Origin: Acridotheres tristis
Lineage: Eukaryota; Chordata; Aves; Passeriformes; Sturnidae
Reading direction: 5' to 3'
DNA: 64,000 nt
NCBI GenBank assembly: GCA_037013685.1
Contig: CM072885.1
Coordinates: forward strand, 28,681,442-28,745,441
In this document: positions 20,006 through 33,893 of the stretch, in pieces
How positions within the stretch are numbered: the first letter of the stretch is position 1
Layout of the letters: each line of letters opens with the position of its first letter
The notes under the pieces: generated by a model
What the model was told of the DNA's origin: nothing
The model's database searches: none
The model's input: the letters and a program-made list of their open reading frames with translations, nothing else
Made by a program: the position numbers and the translations under genes

Positions 20006-23000
20006 GCATAAAGTCATAACGTTTTGTTATTAGACTTCCACCAGCAGGATTTTTTTTTAAACTGCAATCCCTAATAATCTGTTGATTTTGCCTGTTTCAA
20101 ATGGCTGAATCTTTTCTAGGAATGATAAGATTTGTAGGGATTCAAACTTGTATTTCTCTTTAAAACACAAGAAAGGTGCTCTATAGAAATGAAAGATCAA
20201 CTAAGAAAATGAAGCCTGCTAAAAATGAAATCCGTCCAAGAATAAAAAAATAAAGAATATTTACTTAGAAAAATTAAATTTTTTGATATTTAGGTATTCA
20301 CAGTGCGTGTTTGAAATTAACTAAGGAATGACAACATGGCCAATGATTTCCTTAAAGCATGGCTGAAATGAGATCTGATATATTTTTTATTGCAGAATAG
20401 TACCTTTATATTTCTGTGATACCTTTAATTTTCTGAGCTCAACAGCATTAAATCTCCACTAAGTAATGCACATTTTTCCTTCACTGAAGGCATTTCAAAT
20501 ATGTATTGATGGTCACCAAAAAGCACCTAAATATTCACTGTGTTGAATAATCAGTATGAAAAATAGCTGTGGTTCTTGAAATCTCCTGATGTATTCTCAA
20601 ACCCCTTTTCCTTCATGCATAGCTTCTGGCTGACAGCTGCTACTACTATCAATCAAAAACCTCAGAACAAGTGTAGTCCATGGGAGAGACAACAAAGACA
20701 AACTTTACTTTCCATTTACTTTTTTGTTGTCTCTTTCCCAATGACAATTGCGAGGACGGTTCATGCCAGGCTAAGATTTTGGGCTCATCTGTAAGTAACC
20801 CAGCCACATGAAGCATTTTGTGTCCTCTTTTTGGAGCAAAAGGCACTATTTTTCTGTATTCCATTGAAATTATAAGTGACTTGACTCAGACCAGAATTTC
20901 CTGTCTTTTTTTTTTTTAGCAGATGATGTGAAAAATATGTTGTTATTTTTATTTTCCCCCCTTTGCTCTTTAGATACTAGTTGGGCTATTCATTACAATT
21001 TCCTAGTTACTGTGCTAATTAATAGGAAAAACTATGACAAGTCTATGTCAAAGACTGACCTCAATTGAAATTGTACTGCAGTTTATTTCTGTCATAAAAA
21101 TTAGAGAACAAGATACATTTTTCTTCTTTAAGAGCAGAAATCTATTTGGACATCACTTATAGTGAAAATTACATTTAATCATGGCTGTATAAAGGTTGAT
21201 AAGCTTTTCAACCATCCCAGGGACTGCTATAGAAGCCAAACCTAGTAGAAATGTCTGTGAAAAAAATAACAAATTTCTTGTGGATATACTTCTTTTATTT
21301 AAAAAGCAAAAAAGCATAAGTGCATTTGTGCTCCCCCATATAGCTGCCAGAGGCTAATTAATGCCTGGTGAGAAGAGGTTAATGAAATGTAGCCACACTA
21401 CTGTTTCTCCTCAGAAGTGCATTTATCTTTTCATAGCCCCATTAAATTTACTCATGTTCACTAAAAACACAGGTCTGTCCTTTTTTTTTTTAAGTTATGA
21501 CTCCCTCATGATGCAGGGAAAAAAAATACCTAATGATAACTTAATAAAAAGACAAGGTAAAAATTATTGCACTATTTTAGATATTTTTGTGTTCCTGAAA
21601 TTATCCTTGTAACTGCAAGTAGCAAGTAGCAAGTAAGCAGTGGTGCTTATTATTGTTATAACAGAGACAGCAAAGATGCTTTGGGTGACTGTTTCACGTA
21701 GTACTGGGGAAAGTATGAAAGCAGTCAAAGAGCAAATTCTCAATTTCAAAATTGTCTCGTACAATTGTTTTGCTGGGTGACAGAATCAAACGCGAATATT
21801 AGAAGAGGTTTGCATGGACACACAACTTCAGGATAATGCAGCTTTGTGGTTATCTTTGGCACTTGGTATGGTGCATTGGCTCTTTATTTTCTCTGTTCCC
21901 TGAGATTTGAAATATGTAATTTGTAAAATCTAAGCTCTGGTCATTGTTCATGGCTTGTTGTTCACTAGTTTCTTCAGACCACTTTATTGTCTGGTCCTGA
22001 CATCCCTTACTACTCTTTCATTTCTAGCATTGTCAAGAAATTTGATTATGGTTAAAATTCTATTTGTCAATGAGAATGGTTATTTCCAGCAAACTTCAGA
22101 CTTCATAGCCATCTAAATAGCCAAATTTGCACTGTATGAATAAGAGAGAGCTCTCCTTGAGACTGAATGGAACACTGAAAATGCCTAGCATGGTGATCAC
22201 CTCCTACTTAATCTGAGAATTCTTGAGTTACCCTACTCTAAAAACCTCCTGGAAAAGTCTTTTGAACAACCATCTAAATGTTGAGAATGTGGCTATCACT
22301 GCACAAAGAATATCAGTCCTCGTATTACCTTTATTATGAATAATTAAACCCTCAAGTCAACTTTGTTGAAGAATTGTGTGGTTTTGTCTCCTGGAAGACA
22401 CTATGCCACTTCCCTTATGGGGAACTTATTGTTTTAGTCGTGAAGAATTTTGAGTAGTCTTCATGGTATTTATTAGTTCCTCCAGATCTTGTCATGTGGT
22501 TCAGCAGGTCTGCACTGACCAGAAGGGCAACTACCACAAGGATAATTCACAGATACGTTCTGGCAAACTCCATAAGGAGCCAAGCACCAAGGCAGTAACT
22601 GCAAACAGAGACAACCAGGCATCCAGCTCTGTAACTGGCTGCTGACCTCTATTCAACAGTGCAGACATGATGTAGTGCCTGGAAAGAGGTGTTCCCGGGC
22701 CACATTAAGATTTGGAAATCAGCTGGCAGCCTCTGTTCAAACATAGCCCCTCAGACTTTGGTTTTGCAGTATCTTACTTAATTCTCTTTTCCTAAGTCTA
22801 TTCCAGCTCCTGGATGTTAAAACTGGAAGCAAGTAATTTCATTTACTTCCCTGTCCTTAGAAGAGAAAACCAAGAGAAAACTATACCTTAGGAGAGCCAA
22901 CCAATTTTGACTAAGATAATACTGCTGGAGGGGCACATATATTAATTTACAATTTTTATTCAAGATTCAGTATTACAGTTGAAGTTAAAGCCTCTAAGTA

Positions 23001-26000
23001 AATAATGTATTTTGGACTTCTGTAATATATTTTTTTCTGATGACTTATACATATCCCAGTATCAGTCTCAGAGGACAAATTAATTTTTTTACTTTTTCAA
23101 GTCTGTATGAACCCAAAGCTTGTGAGAGAACAAGAGGTGGAAGACTTTATCACTCTTATCAGATGGTAGAATGTCCATTTGGCATTTTGCCTGGAAACTT
23201 GCAAACTCAATTAAATGCACATATGGTACATAGCAGGCAAAATCACTCTTTGCCAGCACACATGCCTCTTACAGGACTTCCAAACTGTACCCACGCTAGA
23301 TAGCTTTTTCCACATAGGTTATTTTTTCCACTTCTCCAACAGCATCAGCTCAGCATATTGTCTTCTCTGCCCTGAAAGGATACAGAGAAGAATGCCAAGA
23401 CGAACATCAGTTTGAACTCCACAGGGGTGATTTTTCTACTGAGGCCTTCTGTTGAGGAAGACAGGTATGTAGATACCTAGATTTAATGAGCAGTGCTGGT
23501 AGAATTAATAAATCTTCTCAATACTCCCTGAAGCAGCTGCTCTATTTTGAAATAATAAGCATATGGTTTCATTATATTTCATTGATTTGATCCCCTTCAG
23601 CTAAAGAAATATTTCAGGGGAATGCAAACAACTTACAGAATTTCTGCATATTTCTCACTCGTTTTATTTTTCCTGGCTAAACAGAAAGCTGACTAGCATG
23701 TAAAAGGAAAAGCCAGAGGCAGCATTCAAATTCCTTAATAAGGGTTGTGTGAGGGGTGATGGGGCCTCAACAATAACGACGATTTTGTGTGCCTTGAAGA
23801 TGAAGTACTGGGAGATTTCCTTAGAGGTTTTGTTTCTGTGAAGGAAACTATCTGAAAGAAACAAGCTCAAGCTGGACTAACACGACTAGCTTATAAGCTG
23901 TATTCTATATTTAAAATTTCTCTCTAGAGGCAGAGGATGGGCAGGGAGGAGGCTGAGGAAAAATTAAAGCATCTTGTGGATATAAGATATTCAAAATCTA
24001 TAGAAAGAAAGGAAGATATGAGTTAATTTTCAATTGTTTACAAGAACAAACCTTTCAAAGCACAACAAAACATGTTTTACTTTCTTAGTTGATAGAGCCA
24101 TTTCCTTGCTCAACTGTTTAGAGCAGAAACTGTATACAATATTTTGTCCACTGTGCATCCTGCTGCTGACATTAGAAAACCAAAATCAGAAGTGAGAGTC
24201 ATTTGCAATTTTTTTTTTAAGATCCTCCTAGAAACTGATTTTGAGCAGCTGCAAGCTCGCAGGCTATCTTTTTAAAGGTGTCAGAATAAACCAGGAAAAA
24301 ATATGTTTTCCTTAGGTAACTGGATAGTCTTGTCACCTCTGGTGCCTGAAAGGCAGAAGCCATTTCTTGAAAGTCTGGTGACTGAGAGGGATGTACCATG
24401 TTCTTTAGGTCAACTGTGGGGAATATGTACATTCTAGTTCTGGTTTCTTGACTCTCTTCCTCATTATTTTCCATTAGATTATTCTGCAATGAACATATAT
24501 TAGTATATTCTATTATTTAACCTGTCTTTTAAATATATATACATATGCCATGTATAGACATAGTTATACTGTATACGTTACAGTTTTTGTGGACAGCAAA
24601 TTATGTAGTAACAGCCAACAAGATTCTGTTTCTTTGCCTGAAAAATTCGTACAATATTGCTGAAAGAACTTCAGTTTTCCGTTTTTATTTACATAAAATC
24701 TGGTTTTAAGAGTCCTTTTGGGACTTAAAGGCATTTATCCATGTTGGTATCTTAGAAGAAAAAAATCCTTTTGTTTTTAATGTATCAGGAGCTCTCTCAA
24801 CGTACTTAAACACCTAGCTTTGTATCAGACAATTAATGAAATTCTGAAACCAAAGCAAAAGGATTCACTTCTAGGTCTTTGCCACATTTGAAGCAATTAT
24901 GTCCAATTGTAGATTCAGGCCTAGAAGCTATAAGATCAAAAGGAAATACATGGTGGTATTTTTATTATACAAGAATTCTATGCTTCTTAGGACAAGAAGG
25001 AATATATTTAAATTTATTTCCAGCAGAAATAAAAGTGGCTTGTGTTTTGAAGGATTGCAAATTGATACTAGGATCAGTCAAAGCCATCTTTTTCTCTATT
25101 AGAACAAGCAAAATAAGCTTGGACATCACAAGAAGTGAAACAAACAATCTTTAGAAAACAAATTAATCTCCCCTACTTTTAAAATGTATGAGAAATATTA
25201 CATTTGCTATCAAACTCAATTGAAAAATTTATTTCAGCCTCTGTGATCTTGTAGAAATTGTGGCAGGTGATATCTGCTCTTTATTTCTGACATGCAAGTG
25301 GCTGGGAGACAGATTAATGCAGCACCTCTCTTTTTGTGATATAATCCATACGCTATTAATTTTTGTTGTTGTTGCTCTAAAGCTGTGAAACAGATGCTAT
25401 CTTGAACTAAAAATCACCATTCTGATATGAGCAGACACAGTCCCTGAACTACCCAGTCAACTAATTAATGCTGCATAATTTAATAAAGCATGTTAATTAC
25501 TCAGTTTTCCCCATCTTGTTCCCTTCCCTGCTAATGATAACATTATTGAACTTAGACAGGGGTTTTGTGTGTGTGTGTGGAGGGAGGGAGATAATTTACA
25601 ATGGAAGAGGATGAGTAAGCAGATGAAGCAGCAAATGTTTCAATCGAAGAACAACCTTCTAAAATCTAATTCCCTATATTGGAGGAACTGCAAATTAGCA
25701 TTGTCAAACAGTAATAGCAACAACACAGTTTTTAAAAGAGGTAGAGAGAAAACAGATAAAAAAGGTTAATCTTCATGCATTTATTTATCAGATTTCATTT
25801 TTATTGAAATTTTGGTTAGTAGGCAAATGTATTTGTGGACAGAAATGGAAAAACCTCCTCCACAGGCTTTTTTCTTTCTCTCTTGTTATGTCTGAATGAG
25901 CAACAATGCCCCATCATGATCAGCAGGATCACTCTGTTAAGAAGAAATATTTCCTTTAGGCATTCTTCAGTAGTCCCACCACATGGTGCAAGTTTTTCCT

Positions 26001-27149
26001 CATTCAAAGGAAGGTGCCAAAAAGTGTTGCAAGCATCAATACACTGATCCAAACTTCTGAAATCTTATCTCGGCACATTAATACTCTTTTGCGTCTTTTA
26101 AAACATTTCAGTGGACTCCAAGAGTATATCCCCTGTCCATATAATAAAATTTAAGTCATTACAATCTCGTCACATTTTCAATCTTTTCATTCGATCTAAA
26201 CTTTTAAAAAAGTATATTCATATTCTCTTAAAGTAAAAAGATGCTGAGCAACAGCAAGTTATATAGTAACTGCACTGCTGGAGAATTTTGATAAGAGAAA
26301 AATTAAGACGTCTTTCTGAGTTTATGAGATTCACTTGTTTAAAATCCATATTCACTGAATTATTTTCCTTGAATTTGGATTGAATTAGATTAGATTAGGT
26401 TAGGTTAGATTAGATTAGATTAGATTAACCCTTCCAAGAATTGCTGTACTATTGTTGCTAATATGCGAATTTTCAGCTTGATTTGGAGCCTAAATGTCTC
26501 ATTGAGAGGAGGGTTTAAAATAAGAATAATTAATTGAATTAATGTATTACTAATATGTAGACTTTTTCAAATAATACTGCCTATAGATAAACATGATAGA
26601 GTACTGCTTAGGTAGTAAATTTAAACTTAAGAAACGATGTGTAAAGCTTCATATTTTCTTAGGGTATTCACAGATATAAATATTTTCAGACCACAAGATA
26701 TACTGAAGCTACTTTGAATTGGAAGCCGATAAACTCTTATACACTAACCTCTCACATCCTCTCACATTCAGCCTGATTCTGAAGGCACTTAACTGCCTTC
26801 TCCAGGAGGAACAAGGATAACATAAAGGATAGGCTAATTGGCAAAGAACAGTGGGCAAACACCATATTAATCGAGGTTTTGTCTCCTGGATCTCTTATTT
26901 TATTCCTCTTGAGTCTCCTCTTCCCTTTATGCATTAGATTGTCATAAAAGAATTGTTTCAGAAATTATTTTTTTTCTATTATTTACTTGTGTATACTTGG
27001 CAGATTGAACAGAAGCAAAGTCTGTAAATTCTCCTTTTTTTAAATCTCCTAAATTTCAGAAGACAGTGATGCCCATGATGAAGCAAATCCAGATTGACTG
27101 CTACATACCTGACTTAAAAGAGAGAGAAGAGACGTTCCCATCATTGGAA
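20006..27149. other. Unassigned AT-rich DNA
   Basis: No exon or known repeat recognised. Frames are short. It contains a TTAGA/TTAGG pentanucleotide repeat at 26382-26427. A run of TAAT-type homeodomain-like words at 25220-25560 is of interest as possible regulatory DNA. Confidence 0.5.
26382..26427. repeat. TTAGA/TTAGG pentanucleotide repeat
   Basis: About nine 5-bp units, mostly TTAGA with two adjacent TTAGG units in the middle. It is an ordinary microsatellite with point variation. Confidence 0.9.
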
Positions 27150-27465
27150 GGACATGGACTTGTGGGAAGGAGTCCAGAGTAGAGCCACAAAGATGATCAG
27201 AGGGTTGGAGCACCTCTCTATGAAGACAGGCTGAGAGAGTTGGGGTTGTTCAACCTTGAGATGAAGAGGCTTCACAGAAACCTTACATCACCTTCCAATA
27301 CTTAAAGGGGCTGACAGGTGGTACCATTTTCCCAGAAAAGTTCTGGATGTTCCATCCCTGGAAAGGTTGAAGGCCAGGTTGGGTGGCATTTTGAGCAACC
27401 TGGAATAACGGAAGGTGTACCTGCCCACGGAACTAGATAAAAGTCATGGTCCTTATCTCAGCCTG
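27150..27465 (+). mobile_element. CR1 LINE fragment
   Basis: The sequence follows the CR1 3' coding/untranslated consensus in the forward direction: GAGTCCAGAGTAGAGCCACA, AAGATGATCAGAGGGTTGGA, GACAGGCTGAGAGAGTTGGG and, near the end, GAGCAACCTGG. A block is missing in the middle, between the CTTAAAGGGGCTGACAGG and TTCTGGATGTTCCATCC parts. No intact protein frame remains, and the terminal octamer repeat is not seen. Confidence 0.9.
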
Positions 27466-27651
27466 TGGGAAAATGACTGGGGACCCTTTGGACAGGTTAT
27501 TGGAGATACAATTAGAGAAGACTGAAGAGTTATATTAGCATTTTAGAAGGAGTTATAACAGTATAGATGTTATTGGGTAAATCACAGTTGCTGCCCCCTG
27601 GATGGAATGCTGTTGGCATGACTTGAATCCTAGTCCATGATGATGCTCCAG

Positions 27652-27677
27652 ACACACACACACACACACACACACAC
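27652..27677. repeat. (AC)n microsatellite
   Basis: Thirteen AC units, uninterrupted. Confidence 0.95.
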
Positions 27678-27833
27678 CTGCCAATGGGGATGGAATGGAG
27701 GGTGGAGCAGAGGGGAGACCCTGCAGCCAGAGTCTTTGGAAATCCTTGCAGGGGAGGGAACTCAATACTTTGCAGCTGATAAACCGCATACCAGGAAGAT
27801 AAATGAATTTGTCCTACTGCTGAGCCAGCAACT

Positions 27834-28371
27834 GTGGTGAAATCCCTCTTAGATGAGCTTGCTGCATTAAACCTACTACTAATAATACATACCTCCCAAA
27901 GTTACCACCTCCGAGGTATGACCACTCCTCACTGGACATGCGCTCTACATTTGTTTTGACTTTAAAAATGAAGTGACAGAATTTTGTACACGTCAGTAAC
28001 AAAGGTATGCATGATTAGAGTCACAAGCTCCTCCTAAACACGAAGAAATAGTATAAAATAAACCGAGAATGGTGAAAAGTCAGGGAAGAATCCATTGTAA
28101 CTGCTGAGACCAGTCGATGGGCTGAGCCTGTCCTCTCCCCCATAGGGATGACTATTGGGTACCAATCATACTCTATGTACTCTGAATGGTTTCCTGAGGA
28201 TTACAGCTTGTTTGTATATTCCTTCAAGTATATTTTTGCACTCAGACACTATCACTGACAACCTTTGAACCTTAACCTGTCACAACTTTGTATTAATAAG
28301 AGTTTTATTCCTTAACTTGCTAGTGTGAGTCCTTTGCAGACACTGGCAGTCACGAGCAGCAGGTAACACAC
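27834..28371 (+). mobile_element. LTR-like segment
   Basis: A TATA-like GTATAAAATAAA near 28051 is followed about 230 bp later by ATTAATAAGAG near 28292. A U5-like tail then ends CAGGTAACA at about 28369. This order of box, variant poly(A) signal and CA end resembles an LTR on the + strand. The left limit (TGTGGTG at 27834) is tentative and no target duplication was found. It could also be an older retroviral remnant without clear edges. Confidence 0.35.
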
Positions 28372-31300
28372 TCTAATAAAGAGGAAGATCTGCTGAGGGG
28401 TCTCCCTTACACTGGTGGGGTGTTTCCCTAAGTCAGTGGAACCACTCTCCTACCCAGCAGGACTGCTTAGTGAAGGATGCCTGTTGCCCTTGAGTTCAGC
28501 CTTCTGATTATTGCAGCTTCTCACACTCCGTTCCTATAAACAATAAATGTTTTACATTCCTCTTTGGAGGAAAAGAACATTAATAAACTGTTAATAAAAC
28601 CTATGAAGTCAATAAGTATTATCCTCACTGTCCAATCTGTAGTCACTGTTAAAATTCTATAAATAAACATAGAGTGTAAATAAAGTACTTCTTTTCCTAC
28701 TTAATTCCTCAAAGTCAGTGAGTATGAGTGTCTCTGTCTGTGTCATTTAGTGACAGATGCCCCTCACTGGAGATGCTGATAGTCTAGTTGGGCACAAGGG
28801 TCTTGACTTTCCTGGGACTCTAACTGACAAATTAAGCAGTAGGAGTCAAGTAAAACTCCCCACACTTAGGGTTGAGGAAGCATCCCCTTTCCACATGACA
28901 GAGCCATTATGGATGTGATGATAAAGCGAAGAGCACTGGACTAAACCAAGAGATATTCAGGCATTTAGAGATATGAACACGAGAAATAAAAATGAAAATC
29001 ATCTCACAATTCAGCAAGAGCCTGGGAAGAGAGCAGGTTAAAGCTTCTGATAGTGGAATTAGGACTGTTTAATGCAGAATGAAAAGTTCTTAAAAGCACT
29101 TCAGTTTCACCAGGAGGTTTAATTTTCCTTGTCACTGAGTAATCATTAGAAACAGGACAGCAGAAGTGTACAAAGAGAAGTCTGAAAGGAGAGATACACT
29201 GTGAAGTTTGAAACCAACCATCTGTCTCCTGGCTGCAGAAGATTAATAGCTCTTTAAGAATGAGTAATGCCAATTTCCATTGACTTGACTAATGGGATCA
29301 CAAAGGAAAATATAACAATTCCTTTAAATCTTAATAGGAATGAAATTCATGAAGTGTTGCGTTGCCTCTCCTGTCAGCATGTGGGAAAGCCCATGACTGG
29401 GCTTGGGCTGTAGCTTTCTCTTCATCACAAGGGACACTCTGGCCTGTCTAGCAGCACATATATTCTGAACACCTGCTTAGTAACACTCAAGTATGCACAA
29501 GCAGACTCTCGGCAGAGAAGCCTGCCTGAGATCCCTTACAAATAAAACCTAACTGAAAGTACAGTAGTTCCACGTCATGATCACATAACTTTAGTAAAAA
29601 ATATTTAAATTAATATATCCCTTTTTTTACTGTAACCTTGTCATGACTATATTAGAACACAGTCTGATTCTATTAGCTGTAAGCAGAGCAGGCTTGAGGT
29701 TCTAATATTCTGTCTTGTTTTGTTCTTGTGACAGAACCATTCTGGTATATATTAAACATTATTTGCATCTGTCATGTGGTAAATAGACAAAATCAGGAAC
29801 AAAAAGTTGCATTTCAGAAAGACTTTGGGACTTCAAGTCATTCTCATTTTGTATGAGATGTAATGGGGCATGTGTGATGTGTGTGTATGTGTGTGTGTAG
29901 TATGTGTATAAAATATAAAAATTTAAAAACCTTTTGAAGCTACTGAAACAGTGAAACAAAGAAAACAAAAATGGGAAAATAGAAGGTTTTGAAAGTATCA
30001 GAAATTTTCCCCTTGTTTCTTTTTAGGAAAGAATGTATCAGGAAAGTAGAAACATTGACATCACAATTTACTATCTAGATGTTTGACAAGATGTAGTATG
30101 AAGATCTATTTGGTTTGGTTTTTCTATCAATACAAAATGAAAAATAGAGAAATGCAACTGCAGTACTTAACTATATTAATTAACTTATACTTCTCATCTT
30201 TTAAGTCTATAGATGCACCTCTGTGGTAGGAATCCACATGTATATACAGACTCAGTGCCTTCAACTGACTCTCTCTTTCTAAATTTCCTGCAGTGTCAAT
30301 CGTGCATTGTATGGTGACAGAATTCTTTCCTCTCAGGTTTACTGACCTAAGCCTCCACTGAAAAAAAGCTATTTGTCTCTGCTAACATATGTTAGTAATT
30401 AATGAACATTTCTTAATTTCTTCCTTAGTAGTTTTTGCACTCTCTTGCTCTCGTTAAGTAAACTGGTACTTTAAAGTAATAAATGCAAATTTTAAATAAG
30501 ATTAGTCTGCAAGAACAATACAAAATAAAGCAATATAACAGAACTAATAGCAAGAAAAAGTAGAGAAAACATTAATGCAATCAGAATGTTTTAGGGTATA
30601 GAATTGTCATAATGGCTCAAACCCACTACCAGAGTTTTATTATACCTCTAAAATAGTGTCTGTTGGGTAAGATGCTTATTAATAGAAATAAGTAACAATA
30701 TCATGACTCAAGCAGTTTTAAAGGCAGATGAAAATCTGTAGATTGAAATAGAGCTTTCATAAACTTTGAATTCTTGAGCAAGAACTATAATTTATTTTAT
30801 TGCACTGAATCTAGGATGTTACCTTATAAAATTGCAGACATAAAATACAATACAAGCTGTTTCATGAGTATCAATAAACATGTAGTATGTTGATAGTTAT
30901 CTGAGAGCTCTGAATGAGCAATAAGGAATGTTTCAATGAAACAAAGCATCAGTAATTCATAATATGATTCTGAATAGTGAAAAGCCTCTTATTACAAGGC
31001 AAAAGATGCATTAAAGTAATAAATAGAGGGTCATCTCTCATATATTAATATATCTCTCATATATTAATGAACTGAGTCCTGGGGAACTTAAGTCTATTCA
31101 GTCCACAGCAACCAATATTACATGGCTAAATCTTTGCATGACTTGGAAGGTGGCATACGTTTTCCAGGACATTTGTTACAATTGGTTTGTTGGAGTTTGT
31201 AGCACGTTTTTAATAGGAAGATGTTACAGAAGGGAATCATTCACTCTAATACAAAGAGTGGCTTTGATAGCACGTAACGGTCGTGAATGTTACTGCTTAT

Positions 31301-31440
31301 GGACAACACAGCAGGAAAATACATAGAATCTGGTCATTAAAGGCGGCAGAGGATGACAGATTTCCTAGTTCTGCTATTCGGTTTGTCTCTTCATATCAAT
31401 TACCATAATCCACCTATTCTCCTATGTTCTGATTTATACC
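28372..31440. other. Unassigned AT-rich DNA
   Basis: No genes recognised. A (TG)n-rich stretch lies near 29875-29910, and the direct repeat TCTCATATATTAATATA/TCTCATATATTAATGA near 31035-31070. The last five bases, ATACC, are the left part of the ERV2 target duplication. Confidence 0.5.
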
Positions 31441-32154
31441 TGTCTTGGTTTGAAAGACAGGTGTCTGCAAGAAAAGCAGGAACCTCATTTTTCAAACAGA
31501 GAATGTAAAACCCCTTCCTCCAAATTATTGTAATTTTCAAATTAAGGGGTCTCTCAGGCAAAGATATGGAAATAACAGTTCCTTACTAGGAAAATTAAGA
31601 TAGAAATGTAGCATTACAGAGAACAAACCCTAAAAACCACTGACAGAGTCAGAATACAACCTGACACCCCATCAGTCAGGGTATTGGTAGCAGTCCCATT
31701 AAATGGTGGCTGCAGTCCTCCTGGACGACAGATGTGCTTTGGTTGAAGCAGTGATCCTGTAGAAGGGTGCAGTTCTCCTCCGAAGGTCCAGTGATGATGT
31801 GGAAAGGTCTGTTTTTTCCTCTGGAATCCAGTGGAAAAAGGCTGCCTTGGTGTTCCAGATCTCAGTTTTTATCTAGATAGGAAAGGCTTGGGTCCTCCCT
31901 CTGGCTGGAACATGTCCCAGTGGGATGATGTAATTTTATCAGTCATTCAGTGGGACTCAATGGCCCATAAACAGACAATATCTTCTGGAGGAAGGATGGG
32001 TTGTGAAAAAGATGACTGCCTGACCTGATTTTAACAGATTGCCCATTAGCAGAGAATATCTCCCACAGAGATAAGGATCACTGCCCCACCTGTTTTCAAC
32101 AGATGGCAATAGAATAGATACTTGCAGTCACATCCTGTATTGCAACCTAAGGCA
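31441..32154 (-). repeat. ERV2 3' LTR
   Basis: Minus-strand LTR of 714 bp, with its U5 end at 31441 (TGTCTTGG read on +) and U3 start at 32154 (read TGCCTTAGG on minus). U3 matches ERV1 well up to the hairpin block. The part beyond it (31441-31640) does not resemble the ERV1 U5. It is about 65 bp longer than its partner at 37243-37891, mainly through an extra segment near 32019-32075. Confidence 0.9.
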
Positions 32155-32195
32155 TTATCCACCCCTTATTCTATTACCATCTGCATAATGAAACC

Positions 32196-32971
32196 TTACA
32201 CACAATTCTCACTTAAAATTAGGTTTCCCTGAGGTACACAATGGGCTTCTCCATCTTTCTGCATTACCCACCAAGTGCAACCACGGATGGGTCTGTCCTT
32301 GCCCGAGGTGGGACTAATCCAAACAGCCTTTCCTAAAATACCTTTGATTTGTACCACAGGGACTTTATCTCCATCCAGTGTGTGTAAGAGTTCAGACTGG
32401 GCAGGACCGGCTCGACTGATGGACCTTCAGGTGTTGACCATCCAGGTGGCCTTTGCTAAGTTCATTTCCCAGTTCTTGAAGGTTGCCCTACCAAGTACTT
32501 CAGGGTAGTCTTGAGTAGTCCGTTGCACCATTCAATTGTCCTGGCAGCTGGCACGTGGTAAGGGATATGATATATCCATTCAATGCCATGTTCTCTGGTC
32601 CAGGTATTGACAAAGCCATTCTTGAAATGGGTCCCACTGTCTGACTCAATTCTCCCAGGTGTACCATGTCTCCATAGGACTTGCTTTTCAAGGCCCAAGA
32701 TGGTGTTTCGAGCAGTGGCATGAGGCACAGGGTAGGTTTCCAACCACCCAGTGGTGGCTTCTACCATGGTCAGCATGTAGCACTTGACTTGGTGGGTTTG
32801 AGGCAGTATGATGTAGTCAATCTGCCAGGCCTCTCCATACTTATATTTGGACCACCACCCCCCATACCAGAGGAAGTTGACCCACTTGGCCTGCTTGATG
32901 GTAGCACACAGACATGGATAATTTGAGAAACACTGTCCATGGTTAAATCCAACCCTTGGTCTCATGCCCAT
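32196..32971 (-). pseudogene. pol: ERV2 integrase
   Basis: Catalytic blocks are preserved: WQIDYIIL, ESDSGTHFKN and the Glu in ARTIEWCNG, giving the D, D-35-E triad. At the N-terminal side a deletion of about seven bases removes one Cys of the Cys-X2-Cys zinc pair and shifts the frame near 32915. A second frameshift near 32490 separates the core from the C-terminal part, which ends at TAA 32198-32196. Integration activity would be lost on both counts. Confidence 0.9.
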
Positions 32972-33756
32972 TTATAGGTGGCATCTCTGCCCTGATGACC
33001 TGAGGTATCATGGGGCCATTGAGCCAGGAACAACTCTCCCTTGTGCTGCCAATCTAAGTCTATCTTTGACACTTCCATCTTTGCAGCCTGATCTACATGC
33101 TCGTTGTTTCGGTGTTCCTCATTAGCCCGACTCTTGGGGACATGGGCATCTACGTGACAGACTTTCACAGGCAGCTTCATTACCTGAGTGGCAATGTCTG
33201 TCCACTCATCAGCAGCCTAGACTGGTTTTCCCCTATGTTGCCAGTCAGCCTTTTTCCACCTTTCCAGCCAACTCCACAGAGCATTGGCTACCATCCATGA
33301 ATCAATGTAAAGGTAGAGCTTTGACCACTTCTCTCTTTCAACAATGTCCAGGGCCAGCTGAACAGCTTTGAGTTCAGCAAGTTGACTCAATCCACCTTCT
33401 CCTTCGGTAGCTTGTGCAACCTGTCGTGTGGGGCTCCATACGGCTGCTTTCCACTTCCGGTTCATCCCCACGATGCGGCAGGAACCATCAGTGAAAAGAG
33501 CATAGCGTGTTTCATCTGCTGGCAGTTGGTTGTATGGTGGGACTTCTTTGGCCCAGGTCACTTGTTCCTGTTCCTCTTCGTTGGCAAGACCAAAGTTTTC
33601 ACCTTCTGGCCAGTTAGTAATTATCTCCAGAATCCCAGGGTGATTCAGGTTTCCAATAAGGGCACATTGCATGATGAGGGCAATCCACTTGCTCCATATG
33701 GCATCAGTGGCATTGTGGGTAGAGGGAACCTTTCCTTTAAACATCCACCTCAGCAC
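32972..33756 (-). pseudogene. pol: ERV2 RNase H domain and integrase junction
   Basis: The frame 33756-33217 carries the catalytic Asp of YALFTDGSC, the Glu of ELKAVQLALDI and the Asp of LYIDSW, so RNase H residues are intact. A stop at the end of that frame follows HRGKPV. The homology continues in 33180-32962 through HVDAHVPKSRANEEH to the integrase zinc histidines (HDTSGH). ERV1 has the same arrangement but is broken at different points. Confidence 0.88.
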
Positions 33757-33893
33757 TGGTAGTCAGGGTGCCAGGAAGAACTGTGTTTCTGTGCCAATCA
33801 CCTCTGAGGCAGCTTGAACTCCTTCACAGGCAGCCTGTGAAGGCAGCCTCCAACTTCTCTGTTGGAGTATACTTGGCTTTGTATCCTCTGCAA

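Noticed and set aside
26382..26427. Interstitial telomere sequence
   Set aside because: Vertebrate telomeres are TTAGGG; this is a 5-bp microsatellite mostly of TTAGA.
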